Shown piece after piece: positions 1-7,500 of a stretch of DNA of 18,148 nucleotides. The position numbers were made by a program, and so were the translations under genes. The stretch's first letter is position 1, and the number at the start of each line of letters is the position of its first letter. The notes under the pieces are model-generated. The model did not search any database. It worked only from the letters and a program-made list of their open reading frames with translations, and was not told where the DNA came from. Origin of the DNA: Cyanobacteria bacterium UBA11370 (GTDB lineage Bacteria; Cyanobacteriota; Cyanobacteriia; Cyanobacteriales; Coleofasciculaceae); assembly GCA_003486645.1 (NCBI GenBank), contig DNGI01000060.1, forward strand, positions 2,201 to 20,348. Direction: 5' to 3'.

Positions 1-185
1 TTTAAATTGGGTATCAGTAGCGACCAAGATAGTTGCAGTACAAGGATTCTGTCATTCTTGACAATCAGGTTTAAATGACGAACAGCTTATCTAGAAAAGG
101 ACTGAGAAACGATGAGCAAGTCTATCATTTTGTCGTATTAACTGTTCCTCAAAATGAAGATGAAGAAACGTTCTCCATTCCTCAC

Positions 186-1874
186 TCAACTCGCCAACAA
201 CTGAGACGGTGTTACTCGCCATAACTGTTCCAATTCTCCCGCTGGCATTGTTAAATATAAAACATCTCCAGCCGCCAACGACATTTCTAACAAATCCCAC
301 CCATGAATGGTTTGATAACGAGTTTCAATATACAGCGGCACAAAATCAACATCCCTCGTCAATTCTTTAACCCGTCGCCCACAAAATGGATGCTGGGGAG
401 TAATACTGGTAGCTAAGGCAACCCAAAGCGTATTCCCCGTCATTCCATTGCCTAAAATTCGTCCCCCCAACGCCGCCGCCGCAAATGCCGGAGTTGCTAA
501 TTCTGTTGGACTCAGTACCCCTTCAAAATTAAAAACCTTTTGTACACTTCGAGCAAATTGAGAATCATGATTACGAACAACCACAGGTAAATTCGGAACC
601 AACGCCTTAGCACTCAAACTAATCTCGACATTCGTCATATCGCTACTCGTGACTGCCAATAACGCTTCAGCGTTGTGAATATTGGCGGCTTCTAAAATCG
701 TACCCAAATTGGCATCTCCAATAATGACTGGCACGCCCAAGGCACGAACTGTAGTCAGAAATCGGTTATTAGGATCGCGTTCGATCGCCACTACTTCATG
801 CCCATGAGTATGGAGTTGATTAACAATTTGAACCCCAATTCCTCCTAATCCACAAATAATATAATGATTACGATTGGGAACACGGGCAGCATCTAAAAAC
901 TGACTGAAACGAGTTCCTAAAATAAAATCATTAAGCAGGGCATAGTAAATCCCAATCACCCCAGCCCCAACTAACATCATAACCGATGTAAAAATCTTAA
1001 TGCTATCGGGTGCTTTTTCGGCAACTTGCTCTTGACCGCCAGCACCTGTAATCATGCCAACAGAAAAATAAAGGGCATCGACTACGGACGTATTCAAATT
1101 GATACTGATATAAGTTAGAGTTGCGATGAAAATTGTTAGCAGTAAAACAAATGTTACCACCACAACCGCTCGCGCGTGTCGCTGAAATTTGCACAAGTTC
1201 GTGATTACTTTAAATACTTTACGTAACCCAGATCGGCGACGACTGCGAACGCGAGGTTGACTGCCAACAATTAAGCGATCGCCGGGTTGCAAGGTTCGCC
1301 CTTGCAGCATTGCCGAAATTAAATTCACCTGACCCTTTACAGGGAGGTAATAGATTAACATCCGCGATCGCTCTTCCCACAATTCACTTAACTGCCGTCC
1401 GATCCAGGGATGATTATCATCTATATATTCTTCATGAATAGGCCACGTTTGATGAAACAATTGTAGCTGTCCAATCGCTTGATTTCCCAATGCTGCAAAC
1501 GCAAATACAGGTGCTGCCAACGCTGCAACACTCATACTCACATGGTCTGGTAGAATCTGATCAAGACGTTCCCCTAAGCTACTATTAAACAGTCGATTAA
1601 TAATCCGAACCCTAGGATTGAGAACTCGTGCTTGAGTGAGAACGGCTAGATTAAGAGCATCATCACTAGCAGAGAGAATCAGGGTTTGAGCCTCTTGAAT
1701 TCCTGCCGCTAACAGCGTTGATACCGCCCGTAAATCTCCCACTATCACATCACGCCCTTCACCGGGAATTAGGCGATCGCTTACGCCAATAACTGAAGCG
1801 CCTTGTTCCCTTAGTAGAGAAAAAATTTTATACCCAGTACGACCCAAGCCACAAACAATAATGCGGGGTTTCAT
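186..1874 (-). CDS. Two-RCK (TrkA-N) potassium-channel-like membrane protein
   Basis: The 562-residue protein has the order RCK domain, two-helix pore module, RCK domain. The first NAD-binding Rossmann motif is GLGRTG at residues 9-14, followed by a TrkA-C-like stretch near 140-205. Two membrane helices (about 237-258 and 293-318) flank a pore loop near 264-283. A second GLGGIG lies at 342-347, with another TrkA-C-like stretch at about 475-545. RCK domains gate K+ channels and transporters by binding nucleotide or ions, so an inner-membrane ion-conductance protein is the likely role. The filter position reads TGAGG (276-280) instead of the usual TVGYG, so K+ selectivity cannot be assumed. The ATG at 1872-1874 is preceded by a modest AAGG ribosome site and places the Rossmann strand at the N terminus. 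It is divergent from the DCC gene, across a 217-bp gap. The domain assignment is firm; the transported ion is not known. Confidence 0.85.
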   Translation of the reverse strand: MKPRIIVCGLGRTGYKIFSLLREQGASVIGVSDRLIPGEGRDVIVGDLRAVSTLLAAGIQEAQTLILSASDDALNLAVLTQARVLNPRVRIINRLFNSSLGERLDQILPDHVSMSVAALAAPVFAFAALGNQAIGQLQLFHQTWPIHEEYIDDNHPWIGRQLSELWEERSRMLIYYLPVKGQVNLISAMLQGRTLQPGDRLIVGSQPRVRSRRRSGLRKVFKVITNLCKFQRHARAVVVVTFVLLLTIFIATLTYISINLNTSVVDALYFSVGMITGAGGQEQVAEKAPDSIKIFTSVMMLVGAGVIGIYYALLNDFILGTRFSQFLDAARVPNRNHYIICGLGGIGVQIVNQLHTHGHEVVAIERDPNNRFLTTVRALGVPVIIGDANLGTILEAANIHNAEALLAVTSSDMTNVEISLSAKALVPNLPVVVRNHDSQFARSVQKVFNFEGVLSPTELATPAFAAAALGGRILGNGMTGNTLWVALATSITPQHPFCGRRVKELTRDVDFVPLYIETRYQTIHGWDLLEMSLAAGDVLYLTMPAGELEQLWRVTPSQLLAS

Positions 1875-1886
1875 GAATCAGCCTTA

Positions 1887-1915
1887 TTGACAGACAGATT
1901 ACTGCCTTTTATAAT
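1887..1915 (+). promoter_or_regulatory. Perfect-consensus sigma70-type promoter
   Basis: TTGACA at 1887-1892 and TATAAT at 1910-1915 are separated by exactly 17 bp, matching the bacterial housekeeping promoter consensus at all 12 positions. It points toward the DCC-family gene. Transcription would start near 1922, giving a 5' leader of about 170 nt. It sits just upstream of the start of the leftward channel gene, so it could interfere with that gene's own promoter. Confidence 0.7.
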
Positions 1916-2091
1916 TTAAACCCCTATTTTGATTCATATTACGTAATAAAATTGTAGCTGAAGACACCACTGGTATGAGAAAAAGGGGAAGTCAGGAGTG
2001 AAAATTGATTCATGGTATATAGATTAATTCCTGCTAATCGGTTAATACTTGAGTTATAAGCGGATTGTGACCCCCATCAGTGCTGATAGAG

Positions 2092-2508
2092 ATGAAATAC
2101 CACGTTATTTACGACGGCAACTGCAATCTTTGCGTGACTTTGGTGCAGATACTTGAAAATCTGGACAAGGGACAGTTGTTTAACTACATCCCGATGCAAG
2201 ATGAAGACGCTTGTAAAAATTTTGGAGTGACACCCCAAGACTGTGAAATGGGTATGATTTTAATAGATGGGACATCACCGGATCGGCGTTGGCAAGGAAG
2301 TGATGCAGCAGAAGAAATAGGGCGTTTGTTACCCATGGGCGATGCGTTTATCTCGGCGTATCGGGCAATGCCTGGGATAAAATGGGTGGGAGATCGCGCT
2401 TATGAGCAAATTCGGGATAATCGGTATAGCTGGTTTGGGAGGCGTTCTAGTACTTACAAATCTGCTTATCCAGTAGGTTGTAATGCGACCGAAAAGTGTC
2501 AAAATTAA
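2092..2508 (+). CDS. DCC-family thiol-disulfide oxidoreductase (DUF393)
   Basis: From the ATG at 2092 the protein has 138 residues. It opens with the family's hallmark: a beta strand followed by YDGNCNLC, with Cys11 and Cys14 forming a CxxC redox pair in a thioredoxin-like setting. The length is normal for DUF393/DCC proteins. These are thought to exchange thiols and disulfides, but their physiological substrate is generally unknown. A Cys pair near the C terminus (GCNATEKC) could be a second redox or metal site. An in-frame GTG at 2080 would add four residues (MLIE). I prefer the ATG because family members start just before this strand, although neither start has a good Shine-Dalgarno sequence. 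The consensus promoter at 1887-1915 probably drives it. It looks monocistronic, with a repeat-rich gap after it. Confidence 0.8.
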   Translation: MKYHVIYDGNCNLCVTLVQILENLDKGQLFNYIPMQDEDACKNFGVTPQDCEMGMILIDGTSPDRRWQGSDAAEEIGRLLPMGDAFISAYRAMPGIKWVGDRAYEQIRDNRYSWFGRRSSTYKSAYPVGCNATEKCQN

Positions 2509-2527
2509 TCGTTAAAAATGAACATGA

Positions 2528-2622
2528 GGGCGCGATCGCTCAAAACTATCCGCTACAGTTCGTTGTTAAATATCTTAATAAATCTCGGCAAGGGGCGCGA
2601 TCGCTCAAAACTATCCGCTACA
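2528..2622. repeat. 30-bp direct repeat pair containing HIP1
   Basis: Identical 30-bp copies lie at 2528-2557 and 2593-2622, 65 bp apart in register. Each begins GGGCGCGATCGC and ends in ATCCGCTACA. The second copy runs into further short reiterations of ATCCGCT (about 2622-2641). It fills much of the gap between two genes with opposing 3' ends. This looks like a cyanobacterial intergenic repeat; no function is evident. Confidence 0.85.
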
Positions 2623-2678
2623 TCCGCTACCCCATCCGCTGCCAATAGGCTTACTGTTCAATTTTTGCGTGAAGCGAA

Positions 2679-2692
2679 GCTATCGCGTTAGC
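2679..2692. repeat. Short palindrome overlapping the YbjN-gene stop codon
   Basis: GCTATCGCGTTAGC is a 14-bp palindrome with a single mismatched pair. It lies inside a GCGAAGC-rich stretch (2667-2699). The stop codon of the leftward YbjN-domain gene (2688-2690) lies within it, so the last residues of that protein are written in repeat sequence. Confidence 0.5.
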
Positions 2693-3866
2693 GAATCGCA
2701 TCCTCTGGTAATATTTTCTCAGAAATGACAGACCTAAGTCCAGGTAAGTACTTATCCATCATCATGACATTGGTATAGACTAACTGCTTAATTAGGGCTG
2801 AACTGATATAATCACCGGAAACATCAATACTCGTTTTATAGCAAATTTCTCCAGAGTTAAAGTCAAGTTCAAAGTTACCGATAATCATACCAGAATTCGC
2901 TCTAGTCAGAAATTCAGATACAGTTTTTCTCTTATTTTTGGGTACGTTAATCGGGCAAATTGAATAAAAGATAAATTGCTGCTGTTTTTCTCTAGCTTTG
3001 GCGTAGCAGTTCCATTGACCATTTTCACCCTCAAAGGCTAGACGTAAGATGGGTTCTCCTTTAAGCTTAGTATAACACCAGTCATCCTCTGTGAAGAAAT
3101 TAACCATTTCCTCAAATATTTCTGGATTAGATGTAGTATCTTCCGGGATAGATTCATAGGCAGTATCGACCAATTCTTCAAACGTATTCGTAACATCTTC
3201 CATAATTTCAGAAATAGTTTCTTCGGTCGCACTAAGAGTAGTATCAGCTAATTCCTCAAAAGCTTTGGTCATTTCTGCCAAACTCTGAGTAAAACTGTTT
3301 TGAGTAATTTCTGATAAATTAGTATCTACCGAATCTTTAAAGAAATTGACCATTCCTTCTGTAATCTCTTCACTGGAAATATTTTCCTTTAATAACAGCG
3401 AAGGATTGAGGTAAGACCAAAATGTACGATAGCCTGTTTCTCCTGATTCTTGGGTTTGTTTTACTTGCAGAGCAAACCAGCTTTCAGTTGATAGCAGTTG
3501 ATGATCAGGTTGTTGTTGACTGAGGTTTTGTAGATAGACTCCTGCCTGATCAAAATTTATGATAGTTTCTGTTAGGTTTGGGAGTAAATCGGGTTGGAGA
3601 GTCGCTTCAATTTCAATGCTTGGTTCAGGTTGGAAGTTTCCATTGGAGAGAGAACCGCGTAATTCGGGTTTAAGATTGAATAAGGCTTCGGTTTCAATAC
3701 GTTGATAAAGTTCTGGGGTGATTTGGAAGGTGAGACGGCATTCAGTGAGGGTTTGAGCTTGTTTGGTTAGGGCGAGAGTGACGGTGTGGATGGGTAGGGG
3801 GGAATGGGAGGGGGTGTGTAGTGTTAGTTCGCTATTTAGGTGATAATGTTCAGTATGAGTGGTCAT
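2688..3866 (-). CDS. YbjN-domain protein with a novel N-terminal extension
   Basis: The C-terminal part (about residues 252-385 of 392) matches the cyanobacterial YbjN pattern: MVNFFTEDDW, then LRLAFEGENGQW, CYAKARE, FYSICPINVP, and RANSGMIIGNFELDF. YbjN proteins have a fold resembling type III secretion chaperones; their function is poorly defined. Residues 1-160 are unfamiliar and beta-rich. Residues 165-250 are acidic and helical with internal echoes: MVNFF at 172 and again at 254, and FEELADT/FEELVDT at 203 and 229. This suggests duplication of the YbjN entry helix. The C terminus (PEDAIR) ends inside a palindromic repeat and may be altered compared with relatives. The gene is third in the leftward giant-protein block, 125 bp after the HEAT-like gene. 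A role as chaperone or adaptor for the giant protein is inference. A weak AGG precedes the ATG. Confidence 0.75.
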   Translation of the reverse strand: MTTHTEHYHLNSELTLHTPSHSPLPIHTVTLALTKQAQTLTECRLTFQITPELYQRIETEALFNLKPELRGSLSNGNFQPEPSIEIEATLQPDLLPNLTETIINFDQAGVYLQNLSQQQPDHQLLSTESWFALQVKQTQESGETGYRTFWSYLNPSLLLKENISSEEITEGMVNFFKDSVDTNLSEITQNSFTQSLAEMTKAFEELADTTLSATEETISEIMEDVTNTFEELVDTAYESIPEDTTSNPEIFEEMVNFFTEDDWCYTKLKGEPILRLAFEGENGQWNCYAKAREKQQQFIFYSICPINVPKNKRKTVSEFLTRANSGMIIGNFELDFNSGEICYKTSIDVSGDYISSALIKQLVYTNVMMMDKYLPGLRSVISEKILPEDAIR

Positions 3867-3872
3867 CTTAAC

Positions 3873-3926
3873 CTAATCCATAAAATAAGAAGTACTCGTC
3901 AGTAGTTTAGAGGAATGAATAGCCAA
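3873..3926 (-). other. Possible 17-codon leader ORF before the YbjN gene
   Basis: On the leftward strand a perfect AGGAGG (3933-3938) lies 6 nt before a TTG that opens a 17-codon frame. This ends in TAG 6 nt before the YbjN-gene ATG. The spacing at both ends is what a translated, coupled leader would show. A TTG start and such a short frame can easily arise by chance. Confidence 0.25.
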
Positions 3927-3957
3927 TCTTCGCCTCCTGATTGCTCTAACGAGTACT
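3891..3957 (-). promoter_or_regulatory. Nested inverted repeats, possible structured RNA leader
   Basis: AGTACTCGT (3891-3899) pairs with ACGAGTACT (3949-3957). Inside it, TAGAG (3908-3912) pairs with CTCTA (3944-3948), and CAATC (3924-3928) pairs with GATTG (3939-3943). One arm is an uninterrupted 19 nt; the other is split by 8- and 11-nt bulges. On the leftward transcript the 10-nt terminal loop exposes AGGAGG. It lies between the HEAT-like and YbjN genes, where it could act on translation, termination or processing. The function is inferred. Confidence 0.45.
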
Positions 3958-3991
3958 CCTCAATTTCTAGTGATGCTTTGGCATATCTTTT

Positions 3992-4558
3992 TCAATTTAG
4001 TACGTGTAATTTTAAGCCTTCTAACATATCTTCAGCATCTTGACGTACCTCTGGATCTGAATCTGTTATTATAAGACTTTCTAGTATCTCTTTAAATTCT
4101 GGCCATCCGGCATATCCAATAGCAGTTATAACAGCAAGGCGTACACCTGGATCTTGGTTAGATAAAACCTGTTTGAAAAGTTCAAAAAATTCTGCGTCAT
4201 ATTGCTGAGGGGAGATAAGACCAGCATAATAAATCCCTTGAATAAACTCTTCAGGTTTGGTTGCTTTCTTTAGCATCTCAAAAATCTCACCTTTGTCATA
4301 AATTGGTAAATAACTACAGATCTCTTCAATGGCTTTTTCCGGTTCATCACTACGAACTACGAGATAAGCCATGTCAATGTAAAAGTCCTCAATGTAGTGA
4401 ATAAATGCTTGCTCATCTTCCGTTCTATAAATAACCTCATGGGGGGTGTTTTCATCACCTTTGATAGTTTTCACTAAAGACCATTCATTATCCCAGGCAG
4501 CGGAATCTATATCTGCCTCAGAAACAGATTCCTGCAATACTACTCGCACGGTTTTCAT
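3992..4558 (-). CDS. Acidic HEAT-like repeat protein, candidate immunity partner
   Basis: The protein has 188 residues and is strongly acidic. Residues about 120-185 form HEAT/armadillo-like helical pairs (QVLSNQDPGVRLAVITAIGYAG, then a unit with DSDPEVRQDAEDMLEGL, given here only in part). The first 120 residues are mixed alpha/beta and unfamiliar. It starts 5 bp after the stop of the 1810-aa gene. Its perfect Shine-Dalgarno is built into that gene's last codons, so the two are almost certainly co-transcribed and translationally coupled. In polymorphic-toxin loci this slot holds the immunity gene, and HEAT-like folds do occur there. An acidic protein beside a toxin with a basic C terminus (GRRRK) fits. 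The DNA is clearly AT-richer (about 33-35% GC in sampled lines) than the middle of the upstream gene (about 60%), as often seen for swapped toxin/immunity modules. The immunity role is inference. Confidence 0.7.
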   Translation of the reverse strand: MKTVRVVLQESVSEADIDSAAWDNEWSLVKTIKGDENTPHEVIYRTEDEQAFIHYIEDFYIDMAYLVVRSDEPEKAIEEICSYLPIYDKGEIFEMLKKATKPEEFIQGIYYAGLISPQQYDAEFFELFKQVLSNQDPGVRLAVITAIGYAGWPEFKEILESLIITDSDPEVRQDAEDMLEGLKLHVLN

Positions 4559-4563
4559 GATTT

Positions 4564-7500
4564 TTATTTCCTCCTACGCCCTACATAGAAGTCTACTATC
4601 TTTTGTTTGATAAATTCTTGAGCATGATTTTGGTCTTTGAAAGCTTGAAGTCCTTCTGCCTTCATCATTGTTGTAAGCCAACGGGTAGCTAGCTCGATTT
4701 CTCTTCTGGCAAGTTCCTTCGCGTTATCACTTCTGGCAATAGCTGGTGCAGGCTTCCCATTCTTTTCAGCTTCTTTTCTTAGTCTACGTTCCTCTTCCAA
4801 TTCAAGCGCTGATGCTTGTGCATCTTTCATTGACATCGGAAGGACACCACGTCCGCCCAGACGGTTTGGGTCAGACTCGTAGGCAGCCAAAGCCTCGTGC
4901 CAAGTCATCGGATCTTTATTGCTAGCTATGAGACTGAGGGTCATGGGAGAAAACGCAATCATGCCTGGGTTTCGTATAGCTTCCCGACCGAATAGTAGCA
5001 ATTTCAATCGATCAAACTTAGCTGTATGGTTGCGGAGTTCTTCCGGTAGTTGTTTCCCTCGTATGTAATCTCGGAAAGCTACAGCGACTCGTGCGTCGGT
5101 CATGCCAGTATCTTGCATCATATTGCTCAAGGTTTTACTACTAATCTTGGGGTAGGCTGAAGCTCCACCCATGGCTACATGGGCATTGTATTCATGTCCA
5201 GGTGCTTGAGTTTCAGTCACTACTGTTTCTCCAACCTTGTAACGCCTATGACTCTTCCAAGGTTGACCTTTTGATCTTTTTCCACTCCGCATATGTTCTA
5301 CCAAAGCAGGTAATCCCAGCCCAGAAGGAACATCGATTGGGTCTTCTTTTGTCCCCGCATGAGATTCCATTGATTGAGCCATAGCTTGAACATCTGGTCG
5401 CTGGCGAATCTCTTCTGCCACATCATGAATAAGGTTACGAAGCTCCTCTCCTTGAGGCATATAGGCTGTAGTGACATCTGCCTCTGGATTAACCTGGGCA
5501 TGGATTCGGACGAGACTCGCTCCTTGCCTCTCTAAAGACAGGCGACTCAACCTATAGCTGATCTTCCAAAAGGCTAGTTGAGATCGCAGGCGTATGCCTG
5601 ATACACCACGCCTTACCAGTGCATCAATCTTGGGTTTAAGCTCTCGGACGGCTTTATCAAGCCTTTCCTTATTCTTTTTCTCCTTATCTTCCTTGTTATT
5701 TTTGTCTTTGTGGTGATCGCTCTCTCTTCCCTTACCCTTATCTCCTTTAGTATCCTTCTTCTTGCCAAAGAACTTATCCTTAAGTTTACGAGCCTTCCGC
5801 TTCAGTTTCCGTTTCACCTTCTTCAAGGCCTTCTTAACCTTCTTCCCAATCTTCTTAGCAATCTCCTTAATCTTCCCAGCCACCTTAGAAGCTGGCCCAC
5901 GCAACCGCTTCAGCAACCAATTCGCCACAAAATCAATCACCACCACACCCGCAGATGCCAACGCCGCACCAAACGGAGGCCCAGCTTGCCCCGTCTTCAC
6001 CGCCTTCAGGAACGCCATAAAGCGCTCAAACGCCTGTAAAATCCGACTGACCGTCCCCCAAGCCGCTTGCAACCCTTCGATGATCACCATCACCGTACCC
6101 GCCGCCGGGACAATCATCGAAACCACTTTCTCAATCAGAATCCCAATCAGCACACCAGGAATTGCCGACTTAATCCCCTCCCAAGCCATCTTGCCAACTT
6201 CAGCCGTGTTAATCCCACCCTGTTTGAGAACATTCCAAACCGTCATCCCCAAACCCAGGACTTCCTCAACCTTCTGAGAGAACCACTCCTGCACCGCCGT
6301 CTGGAAAGCCCCCCAGAAGTGGTTACGGATACCATCATTCGCCCCACCACCCAAGTTACTCAACCACTGTCCGGGATTAGCAGAGATATCTTTAACTAGG
6401 ACAGCAAAGGCTGCCATGGCTTTAATCGCGGCATCGGCAAACTTAATCGCACCCTGAACTGCCTGGTTAGCGAGATCTACCGCCGCCATCATGCCCTTTT
6501 CTAACAGTCCCAGTGCCGCATCCAACCCTTTGGCGAGTAGATTCAGGGCTGCCTGTACACCTTTTTTCAGGGTATTAGCAAGGGCATTGACTGCATCTTC
6601 GGCTACCTTCACCGCCGATTTAATCGCATTGCGGAAGCGATCGCGCAACTCTGGAAACGCCGCCAGTAATTTATCACCAATGGCAATCAAAACATCCCCG
6701 ACTGCCTTAATAATCCCCACAATCGCCTTGCGTCCTGCCTCAATCACAGCAGTTGCTAATTTCTGCGCCCCTTCTATCGCCGCTTTTACTGCTGCGCGTG
6801 CTACCTCAAACGCTTTCTGAATCGCCTGTTTAATCCCATCAAAGAAGGCTTTCGCTTTATCCGCTAACCAACCCAATATCCCGCCGGACTCTTGTTCACC
6901 TTTCTGACGTTCTTTTTCCGCCTCTTCTTCACCTTGGCGACGGGCAACAGCAGCGTCTTCATCTCCTTTCTTAATATGCTCGGCTGCCTGTTTCTCTGCC
7001 TCAGTTTGCTCCTTGGCAACATCCTGATTCCCCTTAGAAACCGCTTCATCTGCCTCGGTACGGGATTTTTGAACGAGGGTGTCCTGTTCTTGCTGCCAAT
7101 CAGAACGGAGTTTGCTAACTTCCCCCTGGGCTTTGGCTCGTTCTTGGGCTTGTTGGGTGCTATTCTCTTGTTGGAGTCTAGTAATTTCCTGGTTAGAGCG
7201 AGTTTTTTCTTGGGCGACTTGAGTGGTGTGTTCTTGGCGCTTGGCGGCTATCTCTGCCTGGGCTTTGGCAACCGCCGCCTGAATTTCTGAACCTTTCTCT
7301 TGTTGAGCGATAATGGATACGGCATCATCACCCGCCGCACCGCCTGCACCTACTCCTTTAGCCGCTGCACCACCCCCAGCAGCGCTACCTGCACCTATCC
7401 CCTCAGCGCGTAAGGTTTCTTGGGGTACTTGGGGATAAATCTCATTTTCGCCCATCGGCTGGGCTAAATCCTGTTGACCCTGAGTATGAGCGTCGGCAAC

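Noticed and set aside
91..300. Leftward 69-codon frame at the left end
   Set aside because: It mostly overlaps the 3' end of the channel-like gene in another frame and has no supporting signal.
5190..5210. Zinc-protease motif in the C-terminal domain (GHEYNAH)
   Set aside because: It is HExxxH, not HExxH, and no supporting third ligand pattern is visible.
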